21,406 nucleotides of DNA from ZC4RG20 sp964553875 (GCA_964553875.1 CAZKNH010000067.1:1-21406), one strand, 5' to 3'. Positions 1 to 8,240 are shown, counted from the stretch's first letter. Translations and numbers: made by a program. The notes: generated by a model from the sequence alone, not told the origin.

Positions 1-64
1 CCCCAATTTCTCATCGGGAGAGCCCGTTTCCCCATCGCGAAAACGGGCTCTGACCCCAATTTCT
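1..64. repeat. REP-like hairpin repeat after ligM
   Basis: An 11-base word, CCCCAATTTCT, occurs at 1-11 and again at 54-64. Between the copies lies a perfect 11-bp inverted repeat, AGAGCCCGTTT at 19-29 and AAACGGGCTCT at 41-51, around an 11-base loop. The second direct copy runs into the ligM stop codon (64-66). The layout looks like a dispersed extragenic palindromic element or a unit of a short array cut by the window edge. It could also stabilise or end the ligM transcript, although no T-run follows it on the minus strand. That it is multicopy in the genome is inference. Confidence 0.7.
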
Positions 65-1476
65 TACACCGAGCCCTTCTCGCGCCACGTGCCGGCCGCG
101 TAGCTCTCGCGCGCGACGCGCGAGTACGGCACCGGCGACACCACGACGCGGATCTCGGCCTGACGGTGCTTCTCGGTCGACGTCTTCTCCGTATCGTCCG
201 GCTCGCCCCAGACGAGCGTCAGCACGTCGCCGATCTCGATGTCGGGATCGACGACGCCGAGCGACAGCAGCCGACGCTCGTTGAACGAGTAGCCGTTGAA
301 CATCGACATGCCGACCCGCTTGCCGTCGCGCAGGATCAGGTCCGCGGTCGACGACGCATAGTTCGGCTGCGGGAAGTCGATCCACTTCGCCGGAGTTCCC
401 TCCTGGAACGCCGTCGAGATGACCTTCAGCACGTCGTCGCTGTTCCACTCGAACGTGACCTTCTTCCGGTGCGGCTTGTCCTTCATCTGGACGAGCGCGT
501 CCTTGCCGATGAAGTCGTCCTTCTTCCAGCCGATGTAGAAGCTGTAGCCGAGCTCGAACGGAGTGACGTAGTAGTCCTCGATGTTGTCGCTGACGAAGCT
601 GCCGCCAAGCGAACCGACCGCCTCGTAGCTGTCCGCGCCGAGCCAGTCGCGATACTCCTTCAGCATGCCTTCACCGCTGTAGATGCCGGGCAGCGGCGAC
701 GGAATCCAGCCGGACTCGAGCGTGTTCGTCGAGTACGCGCGGCTGCCGACGAAGCGCAGGTCGACGCCGATGTCGCGCGCGGCCTGTGCGATCGTCGACT
801 GGATGTAGTGCTTGTCGGCGTACGGACCCCAGAGCTCGAGGCCGGGCACGCCGGCCATGCCGTGCCGCAGCGCCCGCACGCGGCGGGAACCGACGTTGAT
901 CCAGTCGACATGGAAGAACTTGATGTCGGGGACGGGGCCGCCGTTGACCTTCTCGAGGATCTTGTTCGCTTCCGGACCTTGGACCTGGAAGCGGTAATGC
1001 GTGCGGTAGATCGCCTTGCCGTCCGGGCGGCTGTCGGAGCGGGGATCGTACGTGAGCCGTACCTTGTACGAGCCGACTGCCGCCTGGAATCGCACCCAGT
1101 TCGCCGTCGGCGAACGGCCGACGAGCACGAACTTATCCTCGCGCTCGCGGAAGATGATCATGTCGCCGATCACGTGGCCCGCGGGCGTGACGGGCACGAA
1201 ATGCTTCGCGCGGTTCAGGTCGAAGTTCGCGAAGCTGTTGATGCCGACGTAGGACAGCAGCTTCTCGGCGTCGGGACCCTCTACGATCAGCTCGTCCATG
1301 TGGTGCGTCTGATCGAAGAGGACCGCGGATTCGCGCCACGCCCGCTGCTCGTCGCGCCAGTTCGAGAACTCGGGGGCGACGACCGGGTACACATAGATGC
1401 CGGATTTCGAGTTGCGCAGCAGCTTCACGGGGCTGCCGGCCGCTTCGATCAGGGACGTCAGATTGTTACCACTCAT
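64..1476 (-). CDS. ligM: LigM-like aryl O-demethylase (GcvT fold)
   Basis: Probable cytoplasmic tetrahydrofolate-dependent O-demethylase that moves the methyl group of a methoxylated aromatic acid (vanillate or 3-O-methylgallate in Sphingobium LigM) to THF, giving 5-methyl-THF. From memory of LigM, the whole protein is collinear with it (about 470 aa), with shared blocks such as YPVVAPEFSNWR, VLFDQTHHM, RHGMAG, VGSRAY, NTLESGWIPSPLP and GGSFVSDNIEDYYV. The tyrosine in VGSRAY (residue 248) matches the active-site tyrosine I recall for LigM. Two ATGs are in tandem (1479 and 1476). AGGAG at 1483-1487 is 3 bases from the first and 6 from the second, so 1476 was chosen (470 aa). It is the last gene of the minus-strand series and ends at a hairpin repeat. 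The true substrate is uncertain: syringate-type (DesA) or other methoxy-aromatics are possible. Confidence 0.85.
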   Translation of the reverse strand: MSGNNLTSLIEAAGSPVKLLRNSKSGIYVYPVVAPEFSNWRDEQRAWRESAVLFDQTHHMDELIVEGPDAEKLLSYVGINSFANFDLNRAKHFVPVTPAGHVIGDMIIFREREDKFVLVGRSPTANWVRFQAAVGSYKVRLTYDPRSDSRPDGKAIYRTHYRFQVQGPEANKILEKVNGGPVPDIKFFHVDWINVGSRRVRALRHGMAGVPGLELWGPYADKHYIQSTIAQAARDIGVDLRFVGSRAYSTNTLESGWIPSPLPGIYSGEGMLKEYRDWLGADSYEAVGSLGGSFVSDNIEDYYVTPFELGYSFYIGWKKDDFIGKDALVQMKDKPHRKKVTFEWNSDDVLKVISTAFQEGTPAKWIDFPQPNYASSTADLILRDGKRVGMSMFNGYSFNERRLLSLGVVDPDIEIGDVLTLVWGEPDDTEKTSTEKHRQAEIRVVVSPVPYSRVARESYAAGTWREKGSV

Positions 1477-1479
1477 CAT

Positions 1480-1874
1480 GTGCTCCTGTGAGAGTTAGGA
1501 CGGAGCCGAGGCGATGCCCGGCCGCCGCTTCATTGTCGTGGTCCGGCTGGACCTCGCCAGCACGGATCGCCGAAAGGGGTATGGCCCCGAGACGGTCCAC
1601 GTGTCGAACGCATAAGCAAAGAGCCGAGGGTCGGCGGCTGGATGGGCCCGGAGTTTACCAGCGCCGCACACCCGGGGCGTGGTGCCTAAACTGCTAGCAG
1701 CCGGTGCCCGCGGGAAGCCGATGCCGTTCGCATAGACGGCCTGGCGGCCGCCCCACGGGCGCACCCCGGCGGCCGGGAGGCGGACGCGACGCGGCTCGCT
1801 CGGGAAGCGGACCCCCGCACCGATCGGCGCGGGGGCCGTGCGCTGGAGCGCGTCGAGGGCGCGGCGTCCGCGCC
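1480..1874. other. Intergenic region upstream of ligM
   Basis: This 395-base gap between the TPR gene stop and the ligM start holds no convincing gene; the open frames in it are short and have arginine-rich, shadow-like composition. It contains two strong GC hairpins near its right end (described separately) and a perfect 10-bp palindrome, CTGCTAGCAG, at 1691-1700, which could be an operator. No convincing -35/-10 pair for ligM was found, although the ligM promoter should lie here if ligM is transcribed on its own. Confidence 0.5.
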
Positions 1875-1876
1875 CT
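1812..1876 (-). terminator. Tandem GC hairpins ending the TPR gene
   Basis: A perfect 9-bp stem with a 3-base loop (AGGGCGCGG at 1856-1864, CCGCGCCCT at 1868-1876) overlaps the TAG stop codon of the TPR gene at 1875-1877. A second perfect 7-bp stem follows (CCCCCGC at 1812-1818, GCGGGGG at 1829-1835). Neither is followed by a T-run on the minus strand, so they may act in Rho-assisted termination or protect the mRNA 3' end. They suggest that ligM is at least partly uncoupled from the TPR gene. Confidence 0.5.
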
Positions 1877-3563
1877 AGAGCGCGTCGAGCGTCAGCGGGA
1901 CGGTTGCGTCAGCCCAGGCCGCTTCGAGCTGCGCGTGCACGAGCGCGGCTTCGTCCATCCGCTCCTGTGCGATCAGGCTCTGCTCGAGCCCGAACAGCAG
2001 GCGACCGTCGCGCGGAAAGCGCGTCAGCGTCTCACGAAACAGCGCCTCGGCCTCGCCGGCACGTCCGTCCTCGAGGAGCGCCGCCGCGAGCGATTGACGC
2101 ACCGGATAGAACCACGCCGGCGGCTCGTCGTACTGGACGACGCGCTCGAGCTCGACCGCGCGACGCCACTCGTCGACCGCGCGGTCGCGCTCGCCGCGCG
2201 CCTCCGCGAGCTGCGCCGCAAGCGTCGCAGACGCGAGCGCGAGGAGGTCGGCGCTCTTGTTGTTCAGCAGGTACTGCGACTCTTCGGGCACCGCCGCGCG
2301 CTCGCGCTCGAAACGGGCCTGCTCGGCCTCGGCACGCCGGACGTCGCCTTGCCCCGCATAGGCCATCGCCCGCGCATAGCGCCAGAACGCGTGCTCGAGC
2401 GCGCGCTCAGCCGTCGGCTCGCGCGCCTCGATGATCTCCCCCCAACGGTGAAAGCGCAGGTCGACCATCAGCGGGTAGAGCCTGAAGCCCTCGAGCATCT
2501 GCATCTCGACGTCGGAGTCGCCGACCCTGGCGGCCATCTCCTCCGCGGCCGCCTTCGCTTCCTCGTAGCGGCCTTGCTGGGCCCGCGCATACGCGACGAA
2601 GTGAACGTTGTGCGTCGCGTACATCAACGGGTACATGCCGGTCGCGCCGGTCCGCTCGATGAACGCGTTGTCGGCCTCGATCGCGTTGACGTTCGTCTCC
2701 GCGGCGAGCTCGTAGTCGCCCGTCTGCAGGAAGATGTGCCCGGGCATGTGCACGAGGTGCCCGGCGCCGGGCACGAGCGTCATGAGCCGGACCGCGCTCG
2801 GGATCGCCCGCTCGAGGTTCGGCGACGCCTCGACAGCATGGACGTAGAAGTGGTTCGCGCCCGCATGATCCGGATTGCGCTTCAGCACGGATTCGAGCAC
2901 GGCGACGAGCTCGAGCGTGCCCGGTGCCGGCTCTCCGTCCGCCGTCCAGAGCTGCCACGGCCGAAGCATCATCAGGCTCTCGGCGAACAGCGTCGCGGCA
3001 TCGAGATCGTCCGGAAAGCGTGCGGCCATCTCGCGCATCGCGTCGCTGTAGTCGCCGTGGTACGCGAGCCAGTCGGACTCCGGGTCCGGGGACGGATAAC
3101 GGCGCGCGATCGCGTCGATATAGGCCCGCTCGCGCGGGCTCGCGCGCCCGGCGCGCTCGCGCGCGTTCTGCACGGCCTCGAACGTCGCCGCGGCACGTGT
3201 TTCGTCGACCTCGGTGTCGTTGTAGTTCGGCCCGATCGCGAGCGCGAGACCCCACCACGGCATCGGTGCGTCGGGATCGAGCTCCGCGGCGCGGCGAAAG
3301 TACCGCGCGGCCTCGTCGTGATTGAACGCGTAGAGGAGCGCGATACCCTGATCGAAATAGATTTGCGCGTCGGGATTCGAGGTCGTGATCGGGAAGTGAT
3401 GGTCGCCGAGGTTCGGGTAGAGCTCCTGCGCGGCCTCAGGCATTGCGCTGCCGTGGGTGTCGTGCTGGGCGGGTGCATCGTCGGCGAGCATCGCGACCGC
3501 GAGCGCGGCCGGCAGCGCGGCGACGAAGCGGCGAGGGAGCTGGGAACGGGTGTCGTGGCTCAT
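1875..3563 (-). CDS. Exported tetratricopeptide-repeat protein
   Basis: A 562-aa TPR protein of unknown function. Residues 1 to about 33 look like a signal peptide: paired arginines, then a hydrophobic alanine-rich stretch ending in APAQ, so a periplasmic location is likely. A TPR-type helix pair begins near residue 68 (IYFDQGIALLYAFNHDEAARYFRRA, with AELDP after it, is a classic TPR consensus). A second TPR region near the C-terminus includes the AALLEDGRAGEAEALFRETL helix pair. The middle is helical and rich in Ala, Glu and Arg. GGGAGAG lies 6 bases before the ATG, and a TATAAT box lies 39 bases upstream. TPR proteins of this type usually act as scaffolds. Here it follows a receptor, two enzymes and a PepSY membrane protein, so a role in the same uptake or processing path is inferred only from position. 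Confidence 0.8.
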   Translation of the reverse strand: MSHDTRSQLPRRFVAALPAALAVAMLADDAPAQHDTHGSAMPEAAQELYPNLGDHHFPITTSNPDAQIYFDQGIALLYAFNHDEAARYFRRAAELDPDAPMPWWGLALAIGPNYNDTEVDETRAAATFEAVQNARERAGRASPRERAYIDAIARRYPSPDPESDWLAYHGDYSDAMREMAARFPDDLDAATLFAESLMMLRPWQLWTADGEPAPGTLELVAVLESVLKRNPDHAGANHFYVHAVEASPNLERAIPSAVRLMTLVPGAGHLVHMPGHIFLQTGDYELAAETNVNAIEADNAFIERTGATGMYPLMYATHNVHFVAYARAQQGRYEEAKAAAEEMAARVGDSDVEMQMLEGFRLYPLMVDLRFHRWGEIIEAREPTAERALEHAFWRYARAMAYAGQGDVRRAEAEQARFERERAAVPEESQYLLNNKSADLLALASATLAAQLAEARGERDRAVDEWRRAVELERVVQYDEPPAWFYPVRQSLAAALLEDGRAGEAEALFRETLTRFPRDGRLLFGLEQSLIAQERMDEAALVHAQLEAAWADATVPLTLDAL

Positions 3564-3601
3564 GCGGCTCTCCCGTCGGTATCGCCGCTGTCGGGACGGA
3601 G

Positions 3602-3632
3602 ATTATACCGCCATCATCGGCACGAATGTCTC
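3602..3632 (-). promoter_or_regulatory. Candidate sigma-70 promoter of the TPR gene
   Basis: On the minus strand there is a perfect TATAAT at 3607-3602. A weak -35-like GAGACA (3632-3627) lies 19 bases upstream, a spacing longer than the ideal 17. Transcription would start near 3595, leaving a leader of about 32 bases that carries the GGGAGAG ribosome site. The promoter overlaps the gap after the PepSY gene stop (3646), so the TPR gene may be transcribed independently of the genes upstream. Confidence 0.45.
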
Positions 3633-3645
3633 GTTCATGAGTCGA

Positions 3646-5202
3646 TCATGCGGTCCGGCGCGCCACGGTACGGCCGAGGCGGCGCAGCCCGAGCGCGAGC
3701 CCGATGCCGCTCGACGCGAGCGCGCCGACGCTGAGCACGATCATGCCGATGTCCCACAGCGGTCGGCGGCTATGCCAGAACTTGAAGTCGAGGCTGTGCA
3801 GGCCGTTGAAGAGCCACCGCTCGAGTCGGCTCAGCCGATGCACCTCCGAGACGATGCGGCTCTTCGAGGGGTCGACGTAGAGCCACGTCTCGAGCGGATC
3901 GTCGAGCTCGATGCGGAGCACCGGCAGCGGCAGCCGTCCGGCACGCGAGTAGTAGTAGTCGTCGTAGTCGGAAAGGAGGACGGTGTTGGCCGGGCGGACG
4001 CCTTCCGGCAACACGCTCGTCAGCCGGCGGACGATCTCGTCCGTCGCGAACGGTGTGTCCCGTACGGACAGCGTGTTCGCTGCGATGACGAGCTCGCCGG
4101 AAGCGCGGCGGCCCGAGATGTTGTACGGCTGATGCAGCCGCTCGCGGCGCAGCATGTCCTTAGCGGCGGCTGCGGGCGACGTGCGCGCGACGTAGTAGGG
4201 CTCTCCGTGAATCCGGACGAGCTCGAGCTCCTTCAGCGGACGGCCGCCGAGCAGCGCGGTCCATCGATCCGCATCGATGCGGCCGAACGCCTCGAGCTCG
4301 AGCGGGCCGCCGCTCAACGCATCGCGGCGCACGGCGAGACCTCGCTCGTTCATCCACGCGAAGGGCTCCATCGACATCAGCCCGCTGAACGCCCACGTCA
4401 ACGCGAACAGACCGAACAGCGCGCCGAAGACGTAGTGCAGGCGCATGAAGCCGCGGTAGCGGATCGATGCCGAGAGGCGGAACGGTCTGCTGCGCCTGAG
4501 CTGCACGACGGCGAGCACGAGGCCGAGCGCGGCGAGCACACTTGCGAGCGCGGAGGCGCCGACGACGGTCCAGTACCACAGCGGCTGGTTCGTCCTGAGC
4601 GGCGTGATGTAGAACCAGTGCGGAATCGTGCCCGCCCATGCGAGGGCGCGTGTCCGCGTCGTCGTCACGAGGACGGCCTCGCCGCGCTGCGGCGACACGT
4701 ACACCTCCGTTCCGACGCCGTCGTCGACCGCGAGCTTGTGAAGCGGAAGCTCGCGCGCCAAGGTCAGCGTCCACTGGTCCACCTGCGTGACCGTACGTAG
4801 GAAACGCATCGCTTCGGTCGGCACACCGACGAAGCGGGCGGCGACCTCGCGCGAGGCTTCGGGGCCGAGCGGTGCGAGCACGTCGCCGTTGTCCGCGAAG
4901 ACCGTCGTCGCGTACGCCCCCGACCCGAAGCGGTATGCGGGCCGGCCCGTCACCGTCAGCAGCGTCGTCGCCCCCGGTGCGCTCACGGACACTCGAGCCC
5001 GCGCCGCGGCTTCGGCGGCCGACAGCCGGACCTCGCAGAGATCGATCGGATCGAGCCGGTCGAGGCGGCGCTCCGGGTCGAGCTGCGGCATGCCGCCCGC
5101 GTACATCATCACGATGCCCGACACGATCCAGACGACGAACAGAACGCTCAGCGGAATGCCGAGCCAGCGATGTGTCAGGATCAGCAGTCTTCGCATCGGC
5201 AT
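3646..5202 (-). CDS. PepSY-TM inner-membrane protein
   Basis: A 518-aa PepSY-associated membrane protein. Four hydrophobic helices are visible, near residues 6-36, 207-235, 255-278 and 481-503. The soluble parts between helices 1 and 2 and between helices 3 and 4 should face the periplasm and hold the PepSY-like folds. Histidines sit at the starts of helices 1 (THRWLG, H11) and 3 (RLHYVFG, H256), and more are in the LHSLDF and FWHSRRPLWD segments near helix 4. In the characterised relative FoxB this architecture binds haem and reduces ferric siderophores, so an iron-reductase role is plausible but not shown. AGGA lies 9 bases before the chosen ATG, and an in-frame ATG two codons later is an alternative. 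It lies 91 bases downstream of the amidohydrolase gene, with a small hairpin in that gap. Confidence 0.85.
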   Translation of the reverse strand: MPMRRLLILTHRWLGIPLSVLFVVWIVSGIVMMYAGGMPQLDPERRLDRLDPIDLCEVRLSAAEAAARARVSVSAPGATTLLTVTGRPAYRFGSGAYATTVFADNGDVLAPLGPEASREVAARFVGVPTEAMRFLRTVTQVDQWTLTLARELPLHKLAVDDGVGTEVYVSPQRGEAVLVTTTRTRALAWAGTIPHWFYITPLRTNQPLWYWTVVGASALASVLAALGLVLAVVQLRRSRPFRLSASIRYRGFMRLHYVFGALFGLFALTWAFSGLMSMEPFAWMNERGLAVRRDALSGGPLELEAFGRIDADRWTALLGGRPLKELELVRIHGEPYYVARTSPAAAAKDMLRRERLHQPYNISGRRASGELVIAANTLSVRDTPFATDEIVRRLTSVLPEGVRPANTVLLSDYDDYYYSRAGRLPLPVLRIELDDPLETWLYVDPSKSRIVSEVHRLSRLERWLFNGLHSLDFKFWHSRRPLWDIGMIVLSVGALASSGIGLALGLRRLGRTVARRTA

Positions 5203-5263
5203 GGTCCGTCATCCTGCCGTGTGCGAGGCACGCGATCGCGTGCGCCGCAGCGCTATCGAAAGG

Positions 5264-5277
5264 GCCTCCGTCGAGGC
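5264..5277 (-). terminator. Small hairpin after the amidohydrolase gene
   Basis: A perfect 5-bp stem (GCCTC at 5264-5268, GAGGC at 5273-5277, loop CGTC) is followed on the minus strand by CCTTTCG. It lies 17 bases after the amidohydrolase stop codon and could be a weak terminator or processing hairpin before the PepSY gene. Confidence 0.3.
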
Positions 5278-5293
5278 ATGACTCGAACGGGCT

Positions 5294-7024
5294 CTAGAGG
5301 TCTTCTACCCGGCCGTGCACGATGCGGCCCCCGACGATCGTCAGCACGGAAGTGATCGACCTGATCGCTTCGTCAGGAGTCTCGTTCTCGTCGAAATAGT
5401 CGGCGGAGAGGACCGCGAGATCCGCGAGCTTGCCGCGCTCGATGCTGCCGAGCCTGTCTTCCTCCTTGAGGAACCAGCCGTTCGACGCCGTATAGAGCCG
5501 TAACGCCGTGCGGCGATCGAGCGTCTGATCGCCGTTGATCGTCTCGCCACGCGCGTTCTTGCCGGTCACGACGTAGTAGAGGCCGAGCCACGGATTCATC
5601 GGCGAGATCTGCATGCCGTCCGAGCTCATGCCGACCGGTATGCCGCTTTCTACGAGCATCCGGAACGGCGGGCCGTTCTGCTGCGCCGTCCCGCTGATGT
5701 AGCGCCAGCCGCCGAGGACGCTGACGCCGCCGCCGAGCGCGCGAAGCTTGTCCGCGTACTCTCGTGTGATGAACGGCGCGTGCGCGAGCACCCAACGCAA
5801 CCCGACGAGGCCGGGCGGCTCGAGCGACTCGTGGATCCGCGCCCAGCCGTCGATGATCGTCACGAAATCGTTCGGCGTCAGCGAGTGGTTCTCGTTGCGC
5901 CAGCGAGCCTCGGCGACGAGCCGCGTGCCGTTCTCCCACGCTTCGGTCGGCTGCATGATGATCGGGCTCGCGCCGGCCGTGAACTCGCCGATGCCGACGA
6001 CGCGCAGCATGTCGTCGCCGAACTCCGGGAATGCGTTCTCGAGCCGGGCGCGGAGGCTCGGCGTCGCCGGATCCTCGTCCATGTGCAGGAAGTTGATTCG
6101 GATCCGCTGGATCAGCGCGCCTTCGCGATGAAGCGCGAGCAGCGCATCGTACGCGCGGTACGGGTCGAAATGCGCCGCGCCGTCCGCGTCGGTGCCCGTC
6201 GCCGGGAAACCGCCCTGGTCGAAGTGCGTCGTGAGCCCGAGGCTCGCCGCGTAGCGCAGCGCATCGAGCGTGCCGCGCTTCTGGTCCTCGAACGTCTGCA
6301 GGCTCCTGAGCGCTGCGAGCGCGCGCGTCGACGGATTCGGCGTGGCGCCGCCGGCGAGCGAGCCGTCGTCGCCGACCTCGATGCCGCGGCGCGTGAAGAG
6401 CTCGCGTCCGAGGCTGTTCGTCACGGCCGGTCCCGCGAACGACATCTGGATATACACGGGATGCTCCGGCGTCACGCGATCGAGCTCTTCGAGCGTCGGG
6501 AAACGCGGCGCATCGGGCGGCGGCACGAACTGATTGATGTCGAAGCCGCCGATCGACGTGATCCATTCTCCGGGCGGCACCTGCCGCGCCTTTGCCGCGA
6601 GCGTCTCGAGCACCTCGTCGATCGAATGCGCGTTCTCGAGACGCGTATCGTGACCGGGGCGCAGGCCGAGCAGCACGATGTGATTGTGGTTGTCGATGAG
6701 CCCCGGGACGACCGTCCGGCCGCGGAGGTCGATCGTCTCCGTGCATGCGCCGGGCTGCGGCGTGTCGCCGACGGCTGCGAACGTATCGCCGAGGATGTGC
6801 ACGCTCGACACGACGCGGTCCTCGTCGTCCATCGTGTGGATGCGGCCGTTCACGAGCAGCAGGTCGGTGCCCGGGATGCACTGCGGGGGAGGCGCTGCAC
6901 GCTGCCCGAACGCGGACGGCGCCGCGAGGATCGATGCGAGCGCAACGACCGCCGCCGTCTTCACGGTGCGCGGCGGCACCGCCCTGGCGGGCGCGAGCAA
7001 GGGCGGCAAGGTGAGCCGTGCCAC
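5294..7024 (-). CDS. Exported YtcJ-type metal-dependent amidohydrolase
   Basis: An Amidohydro_3 (YtcJ-like) enzyme of 576 aa that should hydrolyse a C-N or related bond in a small molecule; the substrate is unknown. The N-terminus has a hydrophobic stretch ending in APSAFGQ (about residues 21-41), which reads as a signal peptide. The HxH metal motif is in GLIDNHNH (H113, H115). A TTHFDQGG block is near residue 267, and the SSDGMQ catalytic aspartate is near residue 465. The C-terminal GSIERGKLADLAVL segment is typical of the family. The frame stays open far upstream, but that part is arginine-rich and lies inside the dioxygenase gene. The GTG at 7024, preceded by GGGGGAG, was chosen because it places the signal peptide near the N-terminus. 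A later GTG (VKTAAVV, codon 21) is possible but has no ribosome site. Confidence 0.87.
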   Translation of the reverse strand: MARLTLPPLLAPARAVPPRTVKTAAVVALASILAAPSAFGQRAAPPPQCIPGTDLLLVNGRIHTMDDEDRVVSSVHILGDTFAAVGDTPQPGACTETIDLRGRTVVPGLIDNHNHIVLLGLRPGHDTRLENAHSIDEVLETLAAKARQVPPGEWITSIGGFDINQFVPPPDAPRFPTLEELDRVTPEHPVYIQMSFAGPAVTNSLGRELFTRRGIEVGDDGSLAGGATPNPSTRALAALRSLQTFEDQKRGTLDALRYAASLGLTTHFDQGGFPATGTDADGAAHFDPYRAYDALLALHREGALIQRIRINFLHMDEDPATPSLRARLENAFPEFGDDMLRVVGIGEFTAGASPIIMQPTEAWENGTRLVAEARWRNENHSLTPNDFVTIIDGWARIHESLEPPGLVGLRWVLAHAPFITREYADKLRALGGGVSVLGGWRYISGTAQQNGPPFRMLVESGIPVGMSSDGMQISPMNPWLGLYYVVTGKNARGETINGDQTLDRRTALRLYTASNGWFLKEEDRLGSIERGKLADLAVLSADYFDENETPDEAIRSITSVLTIVGGRIVHGRVEDL

Positions 7025-7092
7025 GATCTCCCCCCGGAGCTTTCTCGGCTGCTCCGACTTTAAGCCAGCCCGGGCACGGCCGCAAACGAGGG

Positions 7093-7124
7093 CGCAGCCC
7101 GCCGCGTCGTCTCGACGGGCTGCG
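7093..7124 (-). terminator. Hairpin between dioxygenase and amidohydrolase genes
   Basis: A perfect 9-bp inverted repeat (CGCAGCCCG at 7093-7101, CGGGCTGCG at 7116-7124) with a 14-base loop lies 26 bases after the dioxygenase stop codon. On the minus strand it is followed by CCCTCGTTTG, a poor T-run. It is a candidate attenuator or terminator that would separate the dioxygenase transcript from the amidohydrolase transcript. Confidence 0.4.
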
Positions 7125-7149
7125 TGAAGAGGCACTCGAACGGGGGCGG

Positions 7150-8043
7150 TCAGGCGGTCGCTTCGGCCGCGATCGGCTCGTAGGCCGCGCGCTCCGGCCC
7201 GTACTCGTTGATCGTCGTGCGCCGGAGGTCGCGCTTGTATTTCAAGTCGTCGAACTCGCCGGCGCGGTGCAGCGTGCAGCGGTTGTCCCAGATCAAGAGA
7301 TCGCCGGTGCGCCACGCGTGGCTGTAGACGTACTTCGGCTGCGTTGCGAACGCGTAGAGCTCGTCGAGCAGCGCGCGCCCTTCGTCCTCGGGCCAGCCGA
7401 CGATGTGCGACGCATGCGAGCCGATATAGAGCGCTTTCCGACCGTCCTCGCCCGTGCGGACGAGCGGATGGCGCACGGGCGGCATCATTCGCCGCATCTC
7501 GTCCGTGATCTCGAGGCCCGCTTTGCCGCGCGAGTACCACAGGTTGTGCTCGGCCTCGAGCCCCTCGATCCGCCGCTTCATGTCGGCCGGGAGATCTTCG
7601 TACACGACCCGCGTGTCGATGAACTCCGTTGCGCCGCCCTCGGGCGGAATCACGTGCGCGAGCAGCAGCGACCACTTCGTCGGCATGTCGTTGAACGAGC
7701 TGTCCGAGTGGAAGACGAGGTTCGCCTTGTTGTACCTCCGCCGGGGCGAGTCGGGAGCGAGCAGGTTGCCGTCCGCGTCGAGGTTCGACGCGTCATAGAG
7801 CTCCCGGCGCAGGCGTCGCCGCTTCCCGCCGACGCCGAGCAGCGGCGGGAGCTCGAGCGGGCCGAACGCACGGCTGAAGCGGATGTGCTGCTCGTCGTCG
7901 AGCTGCTGGTCGCGGACCGCGAGGACCCCGTACCGCGTGACGTTCTCCTCGAAGAACGCCTTGATCTGCGGGGTGACCTCCTGGCGCAAATCGGCGCCGA
8001 TCACTTCGGCTGCGAAGAGGGGATGTAAAGGCTCAACTCTCAT
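7150..8043 (-). CDS. TauD/TfdA family 2-oxoglutarate dioxygenase
   Basis: A 297-aa non-haem Fe(II) dioxygenase that couples oxidative decarboxylation of 2-oxoglutarate to hydroxylation of a substrate, often splitting an ether, C-S or C-N bond (TfdA acts on 2,4-D, TauD on taurine). The iron facial triad is visible as HSD (H112, D114) and the distal histidine in WDNRCTLHRA (H259). The 2-oxoglutarate-binding arginine lies in RDLRRTTI (R274 or R275). Length and the WDN...HR block are typical of the TfdA branch. The ATG at 8043 is preceded by GAGAG. The gene lies between the TonB receptor and the amidohydrolase, so the imported compound may be its substrate (inference). Residues alone do not identify the substrate. 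Confidence 0.9.
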   Translation of the reverse strand: MRVEPLHPLFAAEVIGADLRQEVTPQIKAFFEENVTRYGVLAVRDQQLDDEQHIRFSRAFGPLELPPLLGVGGKRRRLRRELYDASNLDADGNLLAPDSPRRRYNKANLVFHSDSSFNDMPTKWSLLLAHVIPPEGGATEFIDTRVVYEDLPADMKRRIEGLEAEHNLWYSRGKAGLEITDEMRRMMPPVRHPLVRTGEDGRKALYIGSHASHIVGWPEDEGRALLDELYAFATQPKYVYSHAWRTGDLLIWDNRCTLHRAGEFDDLKYKRDLRRTTINEYGPERAAYEPIAAEATA

Positions 8044-8205
8044 ACACGACTCTCACTGCGCGCGCCGACCGGCCGATCGGCACGCAGGCAACTCCGGCTT
8101 ACGGCTCACGGCGCGAGCGGTCTGCCGCGCCGATGCGTCGGCGGGAACCGCGCGGCGCGCGGCCGGCGACGATCGACTGTATGTAATTGTACCGTCTATG
8201 GACGG

Positions 8206-8240
8206 GGGCGGTTCGCCCTCGGTTTTCCGAAGCGCGGTCT
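8206..8240 (-). terminator. Weak hairpins after the first receptor gene
   Basis: Reading the minus strand just past the receptor stop codon there are two small stems. One is CTTCGG paired with CCGAGG (one G-U pair). The other is GGGCG paired with CGCCC (8214-8218 with 8206-8210) around a 3-base loop. A third, CCGTC paired with GACGG, follows in the gap, and then TACAAT, a possible -10 box for the dioxygenase gene with no clear -35. This suggests a transcript boundary, weakly supported. Confidence 0.3.

Noticed and set aside
11..448. 145-aa minus-strand open frame covering the left repeat
   Set aside because: Shadow of ligM; its C-terminus is only translation of the hairpin repeat.
1704..3734. 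676-aa open frame on the plus strand opposite the TPR gene
   Set aside because: Arginine- and alanine-rich shadow of the TPR gene in high-GC DNA; no domain, no ribosome site and no signal.
5281..5291. tRNA T-arm-like CCCGTTCGAGT on the minus strand, possible attachment site
   Set aside because: No cloverleaf, acceptor stem or anticodon around it, and no integrase or other phage gene nearby.
7025..7675. N-terminal extension of the amidohydrolase frame by 217 codons
   Set aside because: Lies inside the dioxygenase gene in another frame and has shadow composition; GTG 7024 has a strong ribosome site.
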